NCBI GenBank assembly: GCA_963845485.1
Contig: CAWJSI010000008.1
Span: forward strand, 1 to 64,000
Origin: Bog-756 sp963845485
GTDB taxonomy: Bacteria > Actinomycetota > Acidimicrobiia > Acidimicrobiales > RAAP-2
Length of the DNA: 64,000 nt
Direction of reading: 5' to 3'
In this document: one piece after another, positions 13,845 through 22,998 of the stretch
Layout: the number at the start of each line of letters is the position of its first letter
Position numbering within the stretch: position 1 is the stretch's first letter
Program-made: the position numbers and the translations under genes
Notes under the pieces: model-generated
Database searches by the model: none
Seen by the model: only the letters and a program-made list of their open reading frames with translations
What the model was told of the DNA's origin: nothing

Positions 13845-16448
13845 ATGAGCGCTCCGACATCCGACACGGACTCCACCGACACGGCCACCGCTGCCGGTGG
13901 GGAGTACCGGCTTCCCACCACCGTCCGGCCCCACGCCTACCGGCTCGTCCTCACCCCCGACCTGCCCGCGGCCACCTTCGCCGGCGACGTGGAGATCGAC
14001 GTCACCGTCGAGACCCCGACCACCACCGTCACCGTCAACGCCGCCGAGCTCGAGATCACCTTCGCCGAACTCAACGACGCCAACCCCGACGCCGGCTACG
14101 CCCTGGTCCCGACGGACATCGCCCTCGACGCCGCCGAGGAGCGGGCCACGCTCACCTTCGCCGAACCGCTGGCACCGGGGCCGGCCACCTTGCATCTGGG
14201 GTTCACCGGCATCCTCAACGACAAGCTGCACGGTTTCTACCGCTCCACCTTCACCGACGAGTCGGGCACCGAGCACATCATCGCCACCACGCAGATGGAG
14301 TCGACCGACGCCCGCCGGGCCTTCCCCTGCTGGGACGAGCCCGAGCACAAGGCCACCTTCGAGGTGACCCTGGTGGTCGACGACTCCCTGGCTGCGTACT
14401 CCAACGGATCGGTGGTGGCCGAGACCCCCGAGGCCGACGGCAAGCGACGGGTCCGGTTCGCCCCGACCATGGTCATGTCCACCTACCTGGTGGCCTTCAT
14501 CGTGGGACCCCTGGAGGCCACCGAGCCGCTCCCGGTGAACGGTGTGCCCCTCCGCATCGTCCATCCTCCCGGCAAGGGCCACCTGACCCAGTTCGCCCTC
14601 ACCGTCGGGGCCCACGCCCTCAACTTCTTCACCGACTACTTCGGCATCCCGTACCCGGCGGACAAGCTCGACTTGGTGGCCATCCCCGACTTCGCCTTCG
14701 GGGCCATGGAGAACCTCGGCTGTGTGACCTTCCGCGAGTCGGCTCTGCTCGTCGACCCCACCCAGGCCGCCCGGGTGGAGCTCGAGCGGGTGGCCGACGT
14801 GATCTGCCACGAGATCGCCCACATGTGGTTCGGCGACCTGGTCACCATGAAGTGGTGGAACGGCATCTGGCTGAACGAGGCCTTCGCCACCTTCATGGAG
14901 GTGTTGGCCGTCGACGCCTTCCGGCCCGAGTGGCAGCGCTGGGTCAGCTTCGGCGTGGAGCGGGAGGCGGCCATGGCCGTCGACGGCCTCCACGCCACCC
15001 GGCCGGTCGAGTTCCACGTGGGCCGGCCCGAGGAGGCCCAGGGGATGTTCGACGTCCTCACCTACCAGAAGGGCGGGAGCGTGCTCCGCATGCTCGAGCA
15101 GTTCATCGGGCCCGACGTGTTCCGCGAGGGGATCAACGACTACCTCACCACCCACAGCTACGGGAACACCGAGACCACCGACCTCTGGGACGCCCTCGAG
15201 CGCTCGAGCGGCCGGGCCGTGCGCACCATCATGGACACCTGGATCAACCAGGGCGGCTACCCCCTCGTCCAGGTGGGCGAGGACGGCTCGCTGACCCAGA
15301 CCCCCTTCTCCTATAGCGGCGACCCCGGCGGAGCCATCGGTTCTGACTGGCAGGTGCCCGTCCTCACCCGCCCCCTGGAGCAGGGCGACTACGACCCGCT
15401 ACCCGTCCTGTTGGCGGGTGCGGCCACCGGGCCGGTCGGCCAACTGGTGAACGCCGGGGGCTCGGGGTACTACCGGGTGTCCTATCCCTCGGCCACCGTC
15501 GAGCTCCTGGCCCGACACCTCGGCGATCTGGCCCCCCTCGAGCGCTACAACCTGGTCTCCGACACCTGGGCCGCGGCGCTGGCCGGTCGGTCACCCCTGT
15601 CCGACCTGATCGCCCTGGCCCGGGCCCTCGTCGAGTCGGCCGAAGGGGACCCGAGCGTCTGGTCGGTGGTCATCGGTGCGCTGGGCCTGCTCGACCGGAT
15701 CGTGCCCGACACCGACCGGCCGGTGCTCGCCCTCGCCATACGCACGCTGCTCGGTCCATTGGCCCGCGACCTCGGCTGGGACCCTCGGGAGGACGACGGC
15801 GAACGGACGCCGTCCCTGCGGGCCACCGTGCTGCGCTCCCTCGGCACCATCGGCGCCGACCCCGACACCAAGGCCGAAGCCGTCCGACGGTTCACCGAGG
15901 CCGGTGCCGTCCCCCTCCATCCCGACACCGAGTCCGCGGTGCTCGACATCGTGGCCGCCGACGGCGGCCCGGCCGAGTACGAGACCTTCCTGGCCCGCTA
16001 CCGTGCCCCCAAGACCCCCCAAGAAGAGATCCGCTACCTCTACGCGCTGGCCTCGTTCTCCGATCCCGAGCTGGCGTCGCGCACCTTCGACCTCGCCCTT
16101 ACCGAGGTCCGCACCCAGAACGCCCCGTTCGTGCTCCAGTCCCTGGTGGCCAACCGCACGACCGGTCCCGCGGCCTGGCGGCGGATCACCGAGGAGTGGG
16201 ATGCCCTGGTGGCCAAGTTCCCCTCCAACATCCTTCCCCGCATGCTGGACGGGGTGCGGGTCTTGTGCAGCCCGCCCGAGCTGGCCGCCGAGGTCACCTC
16301 CTTCGTGGAGGCCCACCCGCTGCCCGCCGGGGGCAAGACCGTCGAGCAGATCCTCGAGCGGTTGGCCGTCAACGTGGCCTTCGGCCAGCGCGAGGGCACG
16401 GGCCTGGCCGACACCCTCAGTGCGGCGCTAGACCTACCCACCCCCTGA
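13845..16448 (+). CDS. pepN: M1-family zinc aminopeptidase (PepN type)
   Basis: This 867-residue cytoplasmic metallopeptidase removes N-terminal residues from peptides. Domain I is the beta saddle up to about 205. The substrate-anchoring GAMENLG lies near residue 287, and the zinc motif HEIAHMWFGDL begins at H322, with the third ligand glutamate in WLNEAFATFME, giving HExxHx18E. The catalytic tyrosine region (LTYQKGGSVLRMLE) follows, and an ERAP1_C-like helical domain forms the last 350 residues. The ATG at 13845 was chosen over a frame opening at 13755 because that extra part lies inside the divergent PfkB gene. A perfect palindrome at 16453-16484 follows the stop. Confidence 0.93.
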   Translation: MSAPTSDTDSTDTATAAGGEYRLPTTVRPHAYRLVLTPDLPAATFAGDVEIDVTVETPTTTVTVNAAELEITFAELNDANPDAGYALVPTDIALDAAEERATLTFAEPLAPGPATLHLGFTGILNDKLHGFYRSTFTDESGTEHIIATTQMESTDARRAFPCWDEPEHKATFEVTLVVDDSLAAYSNGSVVAETPEADGKRRVRFAPTMVMSTYLVAFIVGPLEATEPLPVNGVPLRIVHPPGKGHLTQFALTVGAHALNFFTDYFGIPYPADKLDLVAIPDFAFGAMENLGCVTFRESALLVDPTQAARVELERVADVICHEIAHMWFGDLVTMKWWNGIWLNEAFATFMEVLAVDAFRPEWQRWVSFGVEREAAMAVDGLHATRPVEFHVGRPEEAQGMFDVLTYQKGGSVLRMLEQFIGPDVFREGINDYLTTHSYGNTETTDLWDALERSSGRAVRTIMDTWINQGGYPLVQVGEDGSLTQTPFSYSGDPGGAIGSDWQVPVLTRPLEQGDYDPLPVLLAGAATGPVGQLVNAGGSGYYRVSYPSATVELLARHLGDLAPLERYNLVSDTWAAALAGRSPLSDLIALARALVESAEGDPSVWSVVIGALGLLDRIVPDTDRPVLALAIRTLLGPLARDLGWDPREDDGERTPSLRATVLRSLGTIGADPDTKAEAVRRFTEAGAVPLHPDTESAVLDIVAADGGPAEYETFLARYRAPKTPQEEIRYLYALASFSDPELASRTFDLALTEVRTQNAPFVLQSLVANRTTGPAAWRRITEEWDALVAKFPSNILPRMLDGVRVLCSPPELAAEVTSFVEAHPLPAGGKTVEQILERLAVNVAFGQREGTGLADTLSAALDLPTP

Positions 16449-16452
16449 GGGC

Positions 16453-16484
16453 CGTTCGACTCCGGGACGTCCCGGAGTCGAACG
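16453..16484. terminator. 32-bp perfect palindrome, likely bidirectional terminator
   Basis: The sequence CGTTCGACTCCGGGA is followed immediately by a complementary copy, giving a 32-bp exact inverted repeat centred on ACGT. It starts 5 nt after the pepN stop and lies between pepN and the convergent acyltransferase. A 14- to 15-bp GC-rich stem suits termination on either strand, though there is no U-tract. Confidence 0.7.
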
Positions 16485-16502
16485 TCGGGTTGAGCCCGGC
16501 GG

Positions 16503-17876
16503 TCAACTCCCCGGTGCGGGGTCGGGTTGGGGCTCGGGTTGGGGCTCGGCCGGCGCGCCCGACGCACTCCCCCCGACCGGCCGGGGCGTCCGATCCCACC
16601 AACTGATACGCCGCTTGTACCGGAGGATCGGACGCTCCAGACAGAAGTAGCTGATCGAAGCCACGCCCACGGCGAGGCCGAACACCACTACGGCCAGGAG
16701 CCAGAACGGCTCTTGGGTCTTGTGCCACCCGACCCATCCGAGGAAGGCGGAGATGAGGTTCAGGTGCCAGAGGTAGATGCCGTAGGAGATCACCCCGACG
16801 CTGGCCACCGGCCAGGCCTGGAGGAAGCGGCGGATGAGCGAGGTGTCCTGGGGCCCGAACACGGCCGGCAACAAGAGGAAGAACGCCACCGCCCCGTAGA
16901 GCGCCTGCTTTTCCAGGTTCACCCGGGGCACCACCAGGTAGAAGATCTCATGGTCGGACATCTCGTGGGCCACCCAGATGAACGCCGCCCCGGCCGCCGC
17001 CCAACTGAGCCAGGGAAAGGACCGGCCCTGTAGCCACGCCGGCTCCGACCGGTGCTCGACCAGCCACACGCTGACCACGGCCAGGAACATCCCGAGGGCG
17101 AAGAGGTCGAGATACGACGGCAGCCAATCGACCATGATGGCCGGCAGGATCGCCTTGGTGGCACAGCTCGGGGCGCACAGGGCGGCGAGCTTGCCGTCTC
17201 GCACGGTGAAGATGGGCAGGTGCAGCACCCAGTACCGGAACACGACGCTGATGGCGTAGAGCACGGCAAGACCGACGAACTCCCGCACCAGTTGGGCGTG
17301 ATTGGACCGTCGGCGAAGACTGATGACCGCCGCGTACAAGGGCAGGAAGAGGTAGAAGCTCATCTCGGTGCAGAGGGACCACGCCGGACCGATGCCGAAG
17401 AAGATCTGGTTGGGCAGATAGATCTGGAGGAAGAAGTACTGGGAGACGACCCCCTCCCAGCCCGGCCCCATGGTCACCCAGTGGAAGACGTAGGCCATCA
17501 GGGTGAGAGCGACCCAGTAGGCGGGCACGATGCGGAGCAGTCGGCGCTGCCAGAATCGCCGGATGTTCGGACCGGGCCGTCCGGTCAAATGGGACACGGC
17601 GAACGGCCGGTAGAGCAGGAACCCCGAGATGAGGAAGAAGACCGAGACGCCAACTTCGAGTCGACTGGTGTAGGCGCCGAGCGAGTTTCTATTGGTGAAC
17701 CCTGACACCCAAGAGGCGTGGAGGAGGAGAACCGAGACGACAGCAATGGCCCGGAGCCCGTCAAACGACGGGAAGTGGCGCGGCGCACCGACGGGTAGTT
17801 CGGGCACCCCCGCGTCGTCACCGGTCGGGGCGACGTCGGTCGTCACGGGCGCCAGCATCTCCTCGTGTTCAGTCAT
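16503..17876 (-). CDS. Acyltransferase-3 family membrane protein (paralogue of 50386-51771)
   Basis: This 457-residue integral membrane protein should move an acyl group (often acetyl) onto a glycan at the membrane. About ten hydrophobic helices are seen. The N-terminal signature is FDGLRAIAVVSVLLLHASWV with the conserved histidine; FFLISGFLLYRPFA and RRLLRIVPAYWVAL follow, and then WSLCTEMSFYLFLPLY with the EXXFY pattern. A cytoplasmic Pro/Glu tail ends the protein. The ATG at 17876 is preferred over a TTG at 17888. It is strikingly similar to the gene at 50386-51771 throughout, including a shared APNCATE/APSCATK motif. The acceptor is unknown. Confidence 0.9.
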   Translation of the reverse strand: MTEHEEMLAPVTTDVAPTGDDAGVPELPVGAPRHFPSFDGLRAIAVVSVLLLHASWVSGFTNRNSLGAYTSRLEVGVSVFFLISGFLLYRPFAVSHLTGRPGPNIRRFWQRRLLRIVPAYWVALTLMAYVFHWVTMGPGWEGVVSQYFFLQIYLPNQIFFGIGPAWSLCTEMSFYLFLPLYAAVISLRRRSNHAQLVREFVGLAVLYAISVVFRYWVLHLPIFTVRDGKLAALCAPSCATKAILPAIMVDWLPSYLDLFALGMFLAVVSVWLVEHRSEPAWLQGRSFPWLSWAAAGAAFIWVAHEMSDHEIFYLVVPRVNLEKQALYGAVAFFLLLPAVFGPQDTSLIRRFLQAWPVASVGVISYGIYLWHLNLISAFLGWVGWHKTQEPFWLLAVVVFGLAVGVASISYFCLERPILRYKRRISWWDRTPRPVGGSASGAPAEPQPEPQPDPAPGS

Positions 17877-18023
17877 CGTTGCCCCCAACCGCCCATGGCC
17901 CGGTCACCTGCGCCCGTTGTGAAACTACCCGACGACCCCGGGCACGCCCCTCGTCGAGGTGCACTCGTGCCCCCGGTCCGTCCCCCGCCGGGGGTGGTGG
18001 CACCGCCGGGCCCGGGGAGTCCG

Positions 18024-18029
18024 TAACCT
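18024..18029 (+). promoter_or_regulatory. Candidate -10 box (TAACCT) of the GDT1 gene
   Basis: TAACCT ends 6 nt before the GTG at 18036 with no ribosome binding site between them, consistent with a leaderless message. Confidence 0.5.
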
Positions 18030-18035
18030 GAACCC

Positions 18036-18623
18036 GTGCAGCTCAGCGTCATCGTCACGGTATTCGTACTCATCTTCGTGGCCGAGCTGCCCGACAAGAC
18101 CATGATCGCCACGCTCATCATGGGCAGTCGCTACCGGCCGGTGCTGGTGTGGCTGGGCGCCACCCTGGCCTTCGGCATCCACGCCGGAATCGCCGTGGCC
18201 GTGGGTCAGCTCCTCCAACTGCTGCCCCACGAATGGATCGAAGGGGTGACCGCCGTCCTGTTCGCCGCCGGTGCCGCCTACCTGCTCTTCGTACCCGAGA
18301 AGCAAGAAGAGGAGGAAGGTGAGGCCGAGGCCGATTCCGCCCGCAAGGGACTGAAGACGGTGGGGACGGCCTTCCTCGTGATCTTCGTGGGCGAGTTCGG
18401 GGATCTCACCCAGATCCTCACGGCCAATCTGGCCGCCAAATACAAAGAGCCCGCCGCGGTGTTCATCGGAGCCTTCGCCGGGCTGACCGCGGTGGCCGCC
18501 CTCGGTGCCTTCGGTGGTCGCGCCCTGCTGCGGGTGCTGCCGCTGGCCGCCATCCGCAAGGGCGGCGGGGTGCTGTTGGCCGGATTCGCCATCTACACCC
18601 TGGTCAATCTCATCCGGGGCTGA
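18036..18623 (+). CDS. GDT1/TMEM165 (UPF0016) family cation exporter
   Basis: This 195-residue membrane protein probably exports Mn2+ or Ca2+, by family precedent such as MneA and Gdt1. Two repeats of three helices each carry the signature motif: FVAELPDKTMIATLIMG near the start, and FVGEFGDLTQILTANL near residue 127. These are the E-x-G-D-(K/R)-(T/S) motifs, here in the divergent forms ELPDKT and EFGDLT. A short acidic loop with a run of glutamates (QEEEEGEAEAD) separates the halves. The predicted helix count is six. It stands alone and is preceded by a leaderless-type box. No yybP-ykoY manganese riboswitch was seen in the 150 bp before it. Confidence 0.87.
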   Translation: MQLSVIVTVFVLIFVAELPDKTMIATLIMGSRYRPVLVWLGATLAFGIHAGIAVAVGQLLQLLPHEWIEGVTAVLFAAGAAYLLFVPEKQEEEEGEAEADSARKGLKTVGTAFLVIFVGEFGDLTQILTANLAAKYKEPAAVFIGAFAGLTAVAALGAFGGRALLRVLPLAAIRKGGGVLLAGFAIYTLVNLIRG

Positions 18624-18652
18624 GGCCACCCACGCCGCGGACGGCCACTGCC

Positions 18653-20083
18653 TCAGTCAACGTTGGGCACGGCCTCCACGATGAACTGGTAGCCGAACAT
18701 GGTGGGCCACAGGTTCACGAGGACACCGTCCAGCAGGCGGAGGAGGTGGGCCTTCGTGCCGTCGACACCGAGGGCGTCGAGCGGAAGGCCGACCGATTCG
18801 ATGCGCCGCACCGTGAATCCCTGACGCTCCACGAGCTTGCGGATGCTGCGCCGGGTGAAGAACCGGAGGTGGGTCGAGTCGAGGATGCCGCGCTGGTCGT
18901 AGTCGAACATCCCGATGGACGACCGCATCCTCGGGTACCAGTGGGCGATGTTGGGCACACAGAAGATGGCCACACCGTCCGGGGCCAGGACCCGTCGGAC
19001 CTCGGTCATGAGCGCACCGGGATTGACGAGGTGCTCGAGCACGTCGGCACCGAGGACGACGTCGTAGCCCGTCCCCACCTCGAGGGGGATACCGTCGCCC
19101 AGGTCGGCCTGGTAGAACTCGGTGGTCCGGTCCCTGACCCCGGTGATCTCGAAGATGTCGACGCCGGTGACCTTGTGGCCCAACTCCTGCAGGCGTTCGG
19201 ACAGCTGGCCGCTCGAACAGCCGAGGTCGAGGATCTTGGAGGGCTCACGGGTCCGGAGCCGGGCGGTGATCCGGCCGTGCGAACTGTCCTCGCTCGGCTT
19301 CAGCTGGTACTCCTCGTTGAGGGCGATCCGGCTGCCGTCACCGAATCCGGCCTTCTGCAGCCGGTAGGCCACGACGTCCTTGGTGACATCGGCCGCGTAG
19401 CCCAGGCCGTCCACGTAGCAGATCTCGTCGCCGTAGTAGGTGGGGATGGGCACCTCGACGATGCGCATCCCGGCGTCGTGCATCTGGATGATGATCTGGG
19501 TGTCGAAGTTGAAGCCGTCCGAGTTCCGCTCGAAGGGGATCTGCTTCAGGGCGGCCACCGAGTAGGCCCGGTAGCCCGAGTGGAACTCGGTCAGCTCGGT
19601 GCCGAGGGCCGCGTTCTCGAAGCGGGAGAGGACGCGGTTGCCGAGGAACTTGTACATGGGCATCCCGCCCTTGCGGGCCGCACCCTTGATCATGATCCGC
19701 GAACCGAACACCGCATCGGCCTCACCGGTCAGGAGCGGGGCGATGATGTCGGGGAGGGACTCGGGTGCGTACTGGCCGTCACCGTGCAGCATCACCACGA
19801 TGTCGAGGCCGTGGGCGATGGCCAGGTCGTAGCCGGCCTTCTGGTTGCCGCCGTAGCCCAGGTTGGCCGGCTGGCGGATCAGGGTGATGGGCAGGTCGGA
19901 GACCTGCTGGTAGCCGAGCCCCACGAGGTAGGTCGAGTCGTCGCTGTGATCGTCACTCACGATCACCTCTTCGATGTCCTCGGCGATCTCGGCGGGAATG
20001 CGGTCGAGCACCTTGGCCAAGGTGGACGAGGCGTTGTAGGCCACCACCAGGACACCTATGCGCTTCTTTTCGATCGAACCCAT
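18653..20083 (-). CDS. Fused GT2 glycosyltransferase and SAM methyltransferase
   Basis: This 476-residue protein combines two enzymes. Residues 1-235 are a dolichyl-phosphate-mannose-synthase-like GT2 domain: RIGVLVVAYNASSTL, VSDDHSDDSTY, LGYGGNQKAGYDLA and MLHGDGQYAPESL, with the metal-binding aspartate in HGDGQ. Residues 255-476 are a class I methyltransferase with ILDLGCSSGQLSERL near 285, VTGVDIFE and VVLGADVLEHLVNPG. The ATG at 20083 is strongly supported by GGAGG five bases before it. No C-terminal membrane helices are present. The expected role is making a polyprenyl-linked sugar and methylating it or a partner. A second independent fusion of the same kind occurs at 53473-54960. Confidence 0.88.
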   Translation of the reverse strand: MGSIEKKRIGVLVVAYNASSTLAKVLDRIPAEIAEDIEEVIVSDDHSDDSTYLVGLGYQQVSDLPITLIRQPANLGYGGNQKAGYDLAIAHGLDIVVMLHGDGQYAPESLPDIIAPLLTGEADAVFGSRIMIKGAARKGGMPMYKFLGNRVLSRFENAALGTELTEFHSGYRAYSVAALKQIPFERNSDGFNFDTQIIIQMHDAGMRIVEVPIPTYYGDEICYVDGLGYAADVTKDVVAYRLQKAGFGDGSRIALNEEYQLKPSEDSSHGRITARLRTREPSKILDLGCSSGQLSERLQELGHKVTGVDIFEITGVRDRTTEFYQADLGDGIPLEVGTGYDVVLGADVLEHLVNPGALMTEVRRVLAPDGVAIFCVPNIAHWYPRMRSSIGMFDYDQRGILDSTHLRFFTRRSIRKLVERQGFTVRRIESVGLPLDALGVDGTKAHLLRLLDGVLVNLWPTMFGYQFIVEAVPNVD

Positions 20084-20254
20084 CGGTCCTCCCCCTGCGG
20101 CAACCGGTCGTAGCACGGGCCATGGTACGTGGAGGATCCGCAAAGGGAAAGAAGAATCTGGCCATCGGGTGCCGGTGCTCACCGGTGCGGGACCGCTCGA
20201 CTACGGAGCGTGCCCAAAGTGTCGCTCAGAGCACCGGCGTGGCAGCATCTGGGC

Positions 20255-20936
20255 ATGAGTGCTTCCTCCCCGCCCGTGCCCGAGACCGTCACCAATCAAC
20301 TGTCCCGGCGACGCCAGGAGCTGTTCACCCACGCTCGCCGGGCCACCGGATTCATGCCGGACGACGAGGGCGAGGCCCTCTATCTGGCCGCCCTCCGGGC
20401 CGGCGCCACCTTCGAGCGGGCCACCTTCGTCGAGATCGGGGCGTGGTGCGGGAAGTCCACCGTCTATCTCGGGGCGGCGGCCGAGGAGACGGCGGCCGTC
20501 CTGTTCAGCCTCGATCACCACCACGGATCCGAGGAGAACCAGTCGGGATGGGAGCACCACGACGACTCCCTGGTGGACCCGGCCACCGGACGCATCGACA
20601 CCCTCCCCCACTGGCGCCGGACAGTGATCGGGGCCGACCTCGAGTCCTCGGTCGTGGGCCTGGTCGGTGACTCCCCGACCGTGTCGTCCCACTGGGCCAC
20701 GCCGTTGGCCTTCTGTTTCATCGACGGCGGTCACGGGGTCGAGCCGGCCTGGGCCGACTACCGGGGGTGGGCACCGCTGGTGGTGCAAGACGGCTGGCTG
20801 GCCATCCACGATGTCTTCCCCGACCCCGCCGACGGCGGGTCGCCCGCCCTATGACATCTGGCGTGCCGCCCTCGACTCGGGCGAGTTCGTCGAGGACGGG
20901 GAGTGCGGATCGCTGCGGGTGCTGCGCCGACTCTGA
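20255..20936 (+). CDS. Class I SAM-dependent methyltransferase, one frame break
   Basis: About 226 residues if the break is repaired. The protein starts MSASSPPVPETVTNQLSRRR and carries ATFVEIGAWCGKSTVYLGAA as the SAM motif, VLFSLDHHHGSEEN, and LAFCFIDGGHGVEPAWADYR, which matches the Methyltransf_24-like family of small O- or sugar methyltransferases. Near 20838 a single extra base shifts the frame; the next frame continues with RPPYDIWRAALDSGEFVEDG to a TGA at 20936. Coding-like sequence on both sides suggests a sequence error. The gene faces away from the GT2 fusion and converges with the cyclase-like gene. Its stop lies in a 13-bp tandem duplication. Confidence 0.72.
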
Positions 20937-20953
20937 GTAACCGACTCTGAGTA
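20927..20953 (+). repeat. Tandem duplication at the methyltransferase stop
   Basis: CCGACTCTGAGTA occurs at 20927-20939 and 20941-20953 with a 14-base period. The first copy contains the stop codon. It looks like a recent slippage event or an assembly artefact. Confidence 0.7.
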
Positions 20954-20972
20954 GCCCGGAGTGCGGTCGGCA

Positions 20973-21001
20973 CCGACGGCGGTCGGTCACCCCGCCGTCG
21001 G
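20973..21001. terminator. Hairpin between convergent genes
   Basis: CCGACGGCGG and CCGCCGTCGG form a perfect 10-bp stem around a 9-nt loop, between the converging methyltransferase and cyclase-like genes. It lacks a U-tract but the stem is very stable. Confidence 0.55.
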
Positions 21002-21006
21002 AACGG

Positions 21007-22111
21007 TCAGAGGGCGCCCGGTGCCCCCGGGGCCCGCACGGCCGGCTCCACCGGGGAGTCCGGGGCCGGCTCGGTGAGGTCGAGATGGCTGGGCAGGCCC
21101 TCGCCCCGGAAGATGCCCGAGGCGGGTGTGGTCCGGCTGAGGGCGTCGGCGGCCAGGATCATGGCGCCGGCCGTGTAGGAGGACCGCTCGAGGGGCGGAT
21201 AGGTTGCCTCTTCGGGGTAGACCATGCCCGTCCAGTACGAGCCGTCCTCGTTGCGCAGGGCCTGGACCCAGGTGAGCAGCTCGAGGGCGGCCTCGTCCCG
21301 GCCGAGGACGTCGAGGGCGAGGACGCACTCGGCCGTCTCGGCGGCGGTGACCCACTCGCCGGTGGACACGCAGCGCACCCCGCGTCCCTCCAGGACGAAC
21401 TTCGACCAGTACTGGTCCATGCGGCGGTGGGCCGCCTCGCCGGTCAGGGCGCCGGCCGAGGATCGGGTAGTACCAGTCCATGGCGAACTCTTCTTTGGGG
21501 GCGAAGGCCTCGGGCCGGTGGGCCACGGCGTGGGCCAGCCGGCCGGCGGCGAGCTCCCAGTCGGGGCGCTCGTGGCCCAGGCGCTCGGCGCAGGCCACGG
21601 CGCACCGCAGGCTGTGGTACATCGAGGACGAGCCGGTGAGGAGGGCGTACTCCTCCAAGAAGCCCGAGGAGTCGAGCGACCAGGCGATCGAGCCGTCGGG
21701 ACGCTGCCACCGGAGCACGAAGTCGATGCCCGCCTCGACGGCCGGCCACAGCTGCTCGAGGCCGGCGAAGTCTCCCGTCGAGACGAACCGGTGCCAGGCG
21801 CCGGTGGCCAGGTAGGCGCAGACGTTGGTGTCGAGTCGGGCGTCCTCGATGCCGGTGGCCAGGTAGTAGTTGAACCAGCTGCCGTCGGGCAGCTGGATGT
21901 CCACCAGCCACTGGTAGGCCCGGTCGGCCTCCTCGTCCATGCCGGCCACGGTCAGGGCCATGGCCGCTTCCACATGGTTCCAGGGGTCACAGTGACCGCC
22001 GGGGAACCACTCGATCATGCCGTCGGGCCGCTGGAGCGACGCGATGCACCGGGCCGTGGCCTCGACCTGGTCGGCCGTGATGACGCCAGGGATCTCGGGG
22101 ATCAACCTCAT
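21007..22111 (-). CDS. Terpenoid-cyclase-fold (prenyltransferase/squalene-cyclase-like) protein, one frame break
   Basis: About 367 residues after repair. The protein is built of helical repeats of the alpha/alpha-toroid type: CIASLQRPDGMIEWFPGG, WLVDIQLPDGSWF, FVLRWQRPDGSIAWSLDSSG and WVQALRNEDGSYWTGM carry the repeated (Q)xPDGSxxW pattern, and the region ALTVAGMDEEADRAY is repeat-like. The break is near 21460, where one extra base follows YYPILG; the other frame resumes at ALTGEAAHRRMDQYW. The ATG overlaps the methyltransferase stop by four bases (ATGA). Catalytic DxDD or zinc motifs of true cyclases and prenyltransferases are not seen, so it may be a glycan-processing or binding protein. 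The cassette with GT4 and methyltransferase gives the best clue to function. Confidence 0.72.
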
Positions 22112-22971
22112 GCCACGGCCTCGCGGTCGGCTCGGGGTGTGGTCTCGGCACCAACCGGGGCGTTCTGTCCGCTGTCGGTCACGGCGTGCAGCTCCGACGC
22201 ATCGTCGGGCCGCGCCTCGGTGGCCGACGTCACGGGGGCCACCGCGGTCACCGGTTCGCCAGGTTTCTCCAGATAGACGACCAGGCTCTTGCCCACCAGC
22301 GGATTGAGCACCTTGTCGGCGTACCGGGTGACCTTGGGGGCCTTTTCGATGTCCCACACCAAGAGGCGGTGGTACGTGGAGACGGCGGGGTGGGTGTCGT
22401 TGGTCGGCCCCACCAGGCAGCGCAGCCACCAGTAGGGGGCGTGGAGCCCGTGGGCGTGGTGGCTCCCGGTGGCCCGGAGCCCGGTGGATTCGAGGCGCCC
22501 CTTCAGCTGGCTCTCCCGGTAGATGCGGACGTGGCCACCCGGGACGTTGTGGTACTCGTCGGAGAGGGCCCAGTTGACGAACTCGGGACCGCAGCGGGGC
22601 ACGGTGACGGCCATGGTGCCGCCGGGACGGAGGACCCGGGACAGCTCGGCCATGGCCTGCTCGTCGTCGGGGATGTGCTCCAAGACCTCCGAGGCGATGA
22701 CCCGGTCGAAGGCGCCGTCCTCGAAGGGCAGGGCCAGGGCGTTGCCCTGGACCGAGCCCACATGGGACTTCTCCTCATCGAGCTCGCCGTCGACCATCAT
22801 GGCCCCGAACGTGTCGAGGACGTTGCGCACCTCGTCGGCGCCGGCGTCGAACGCCACCACCTCGGCACCGAGGCGGGCGCCCTGATAGGCGTGGCGGCCG
22901 AAGCCGCAACCGAGGTCGAGCAGGCGGTCGCCCGGGTGCACGCCCAAACGGGCGTAGTCGACGGTCAACAT
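22108..22971 (-). CDS. Class I SAM-dependent methyltransferase of a glycoconjugate cassette
   Basis: This 287-residue soluble methyltransferase has the Methyltransf_11 motifs: LLDLGCGFGRHAYQGARLGA (motif I near 18-30), VVAFDAG, ALPFEDGAFDRVIASEVLEH (motifs post-I and II), and LRPGGTMAVTVPR. The 3' quarter is an Ala/Thr/Glu-rich tail without structure. It starts 27 nt after the GT4 gene and its stop overlaps the cyclase-like gene, so the three genes form one transcription unit. A likely role is methylation of a sugar or lipid intermediate made by the GT4 enzyme; the substrate is unknown. The start ATG is used; an upstream purine stretch acts as the ribosome binding site. Confidence 0.85.
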   Translation of the reverse strand: MLTVDYARLGVHPGDRLLDLGCGFGRHAYQGARLGAEVVAFDAGADEVRNVLDTFGAMMVDGELDEEKSHVGSVQGNALALPFEDGAFDRVIASEVLEHIPDDEQAMAELSRVLRPGGTMAVTVPRCGPEFVNWALSDEYHNVPGGHVRIYRESQLKGRLESTGLRATGSHHAHGLHAPYWWLRCLVGPTNDTHPAVSTYHRLLVWDIEKAPKVTRYADKVLNPLVGKSLVVYLEKPGEPVTAVAPVTSATEARPDDASELHAVTDSGQNAPVGAETTPRADREAVA

Positions 22972-22998
22972 GTTGAAGTCTCCATGGGTCGGTTCAGA

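Noticed and set aside
13365..15155. Large open frame antisense to pepN and PfkB
   Set aside because: Its Gly/His/Val-rich composition is the shadow of GC-rich coding sequence; the sense strands hold full-length enzymes.
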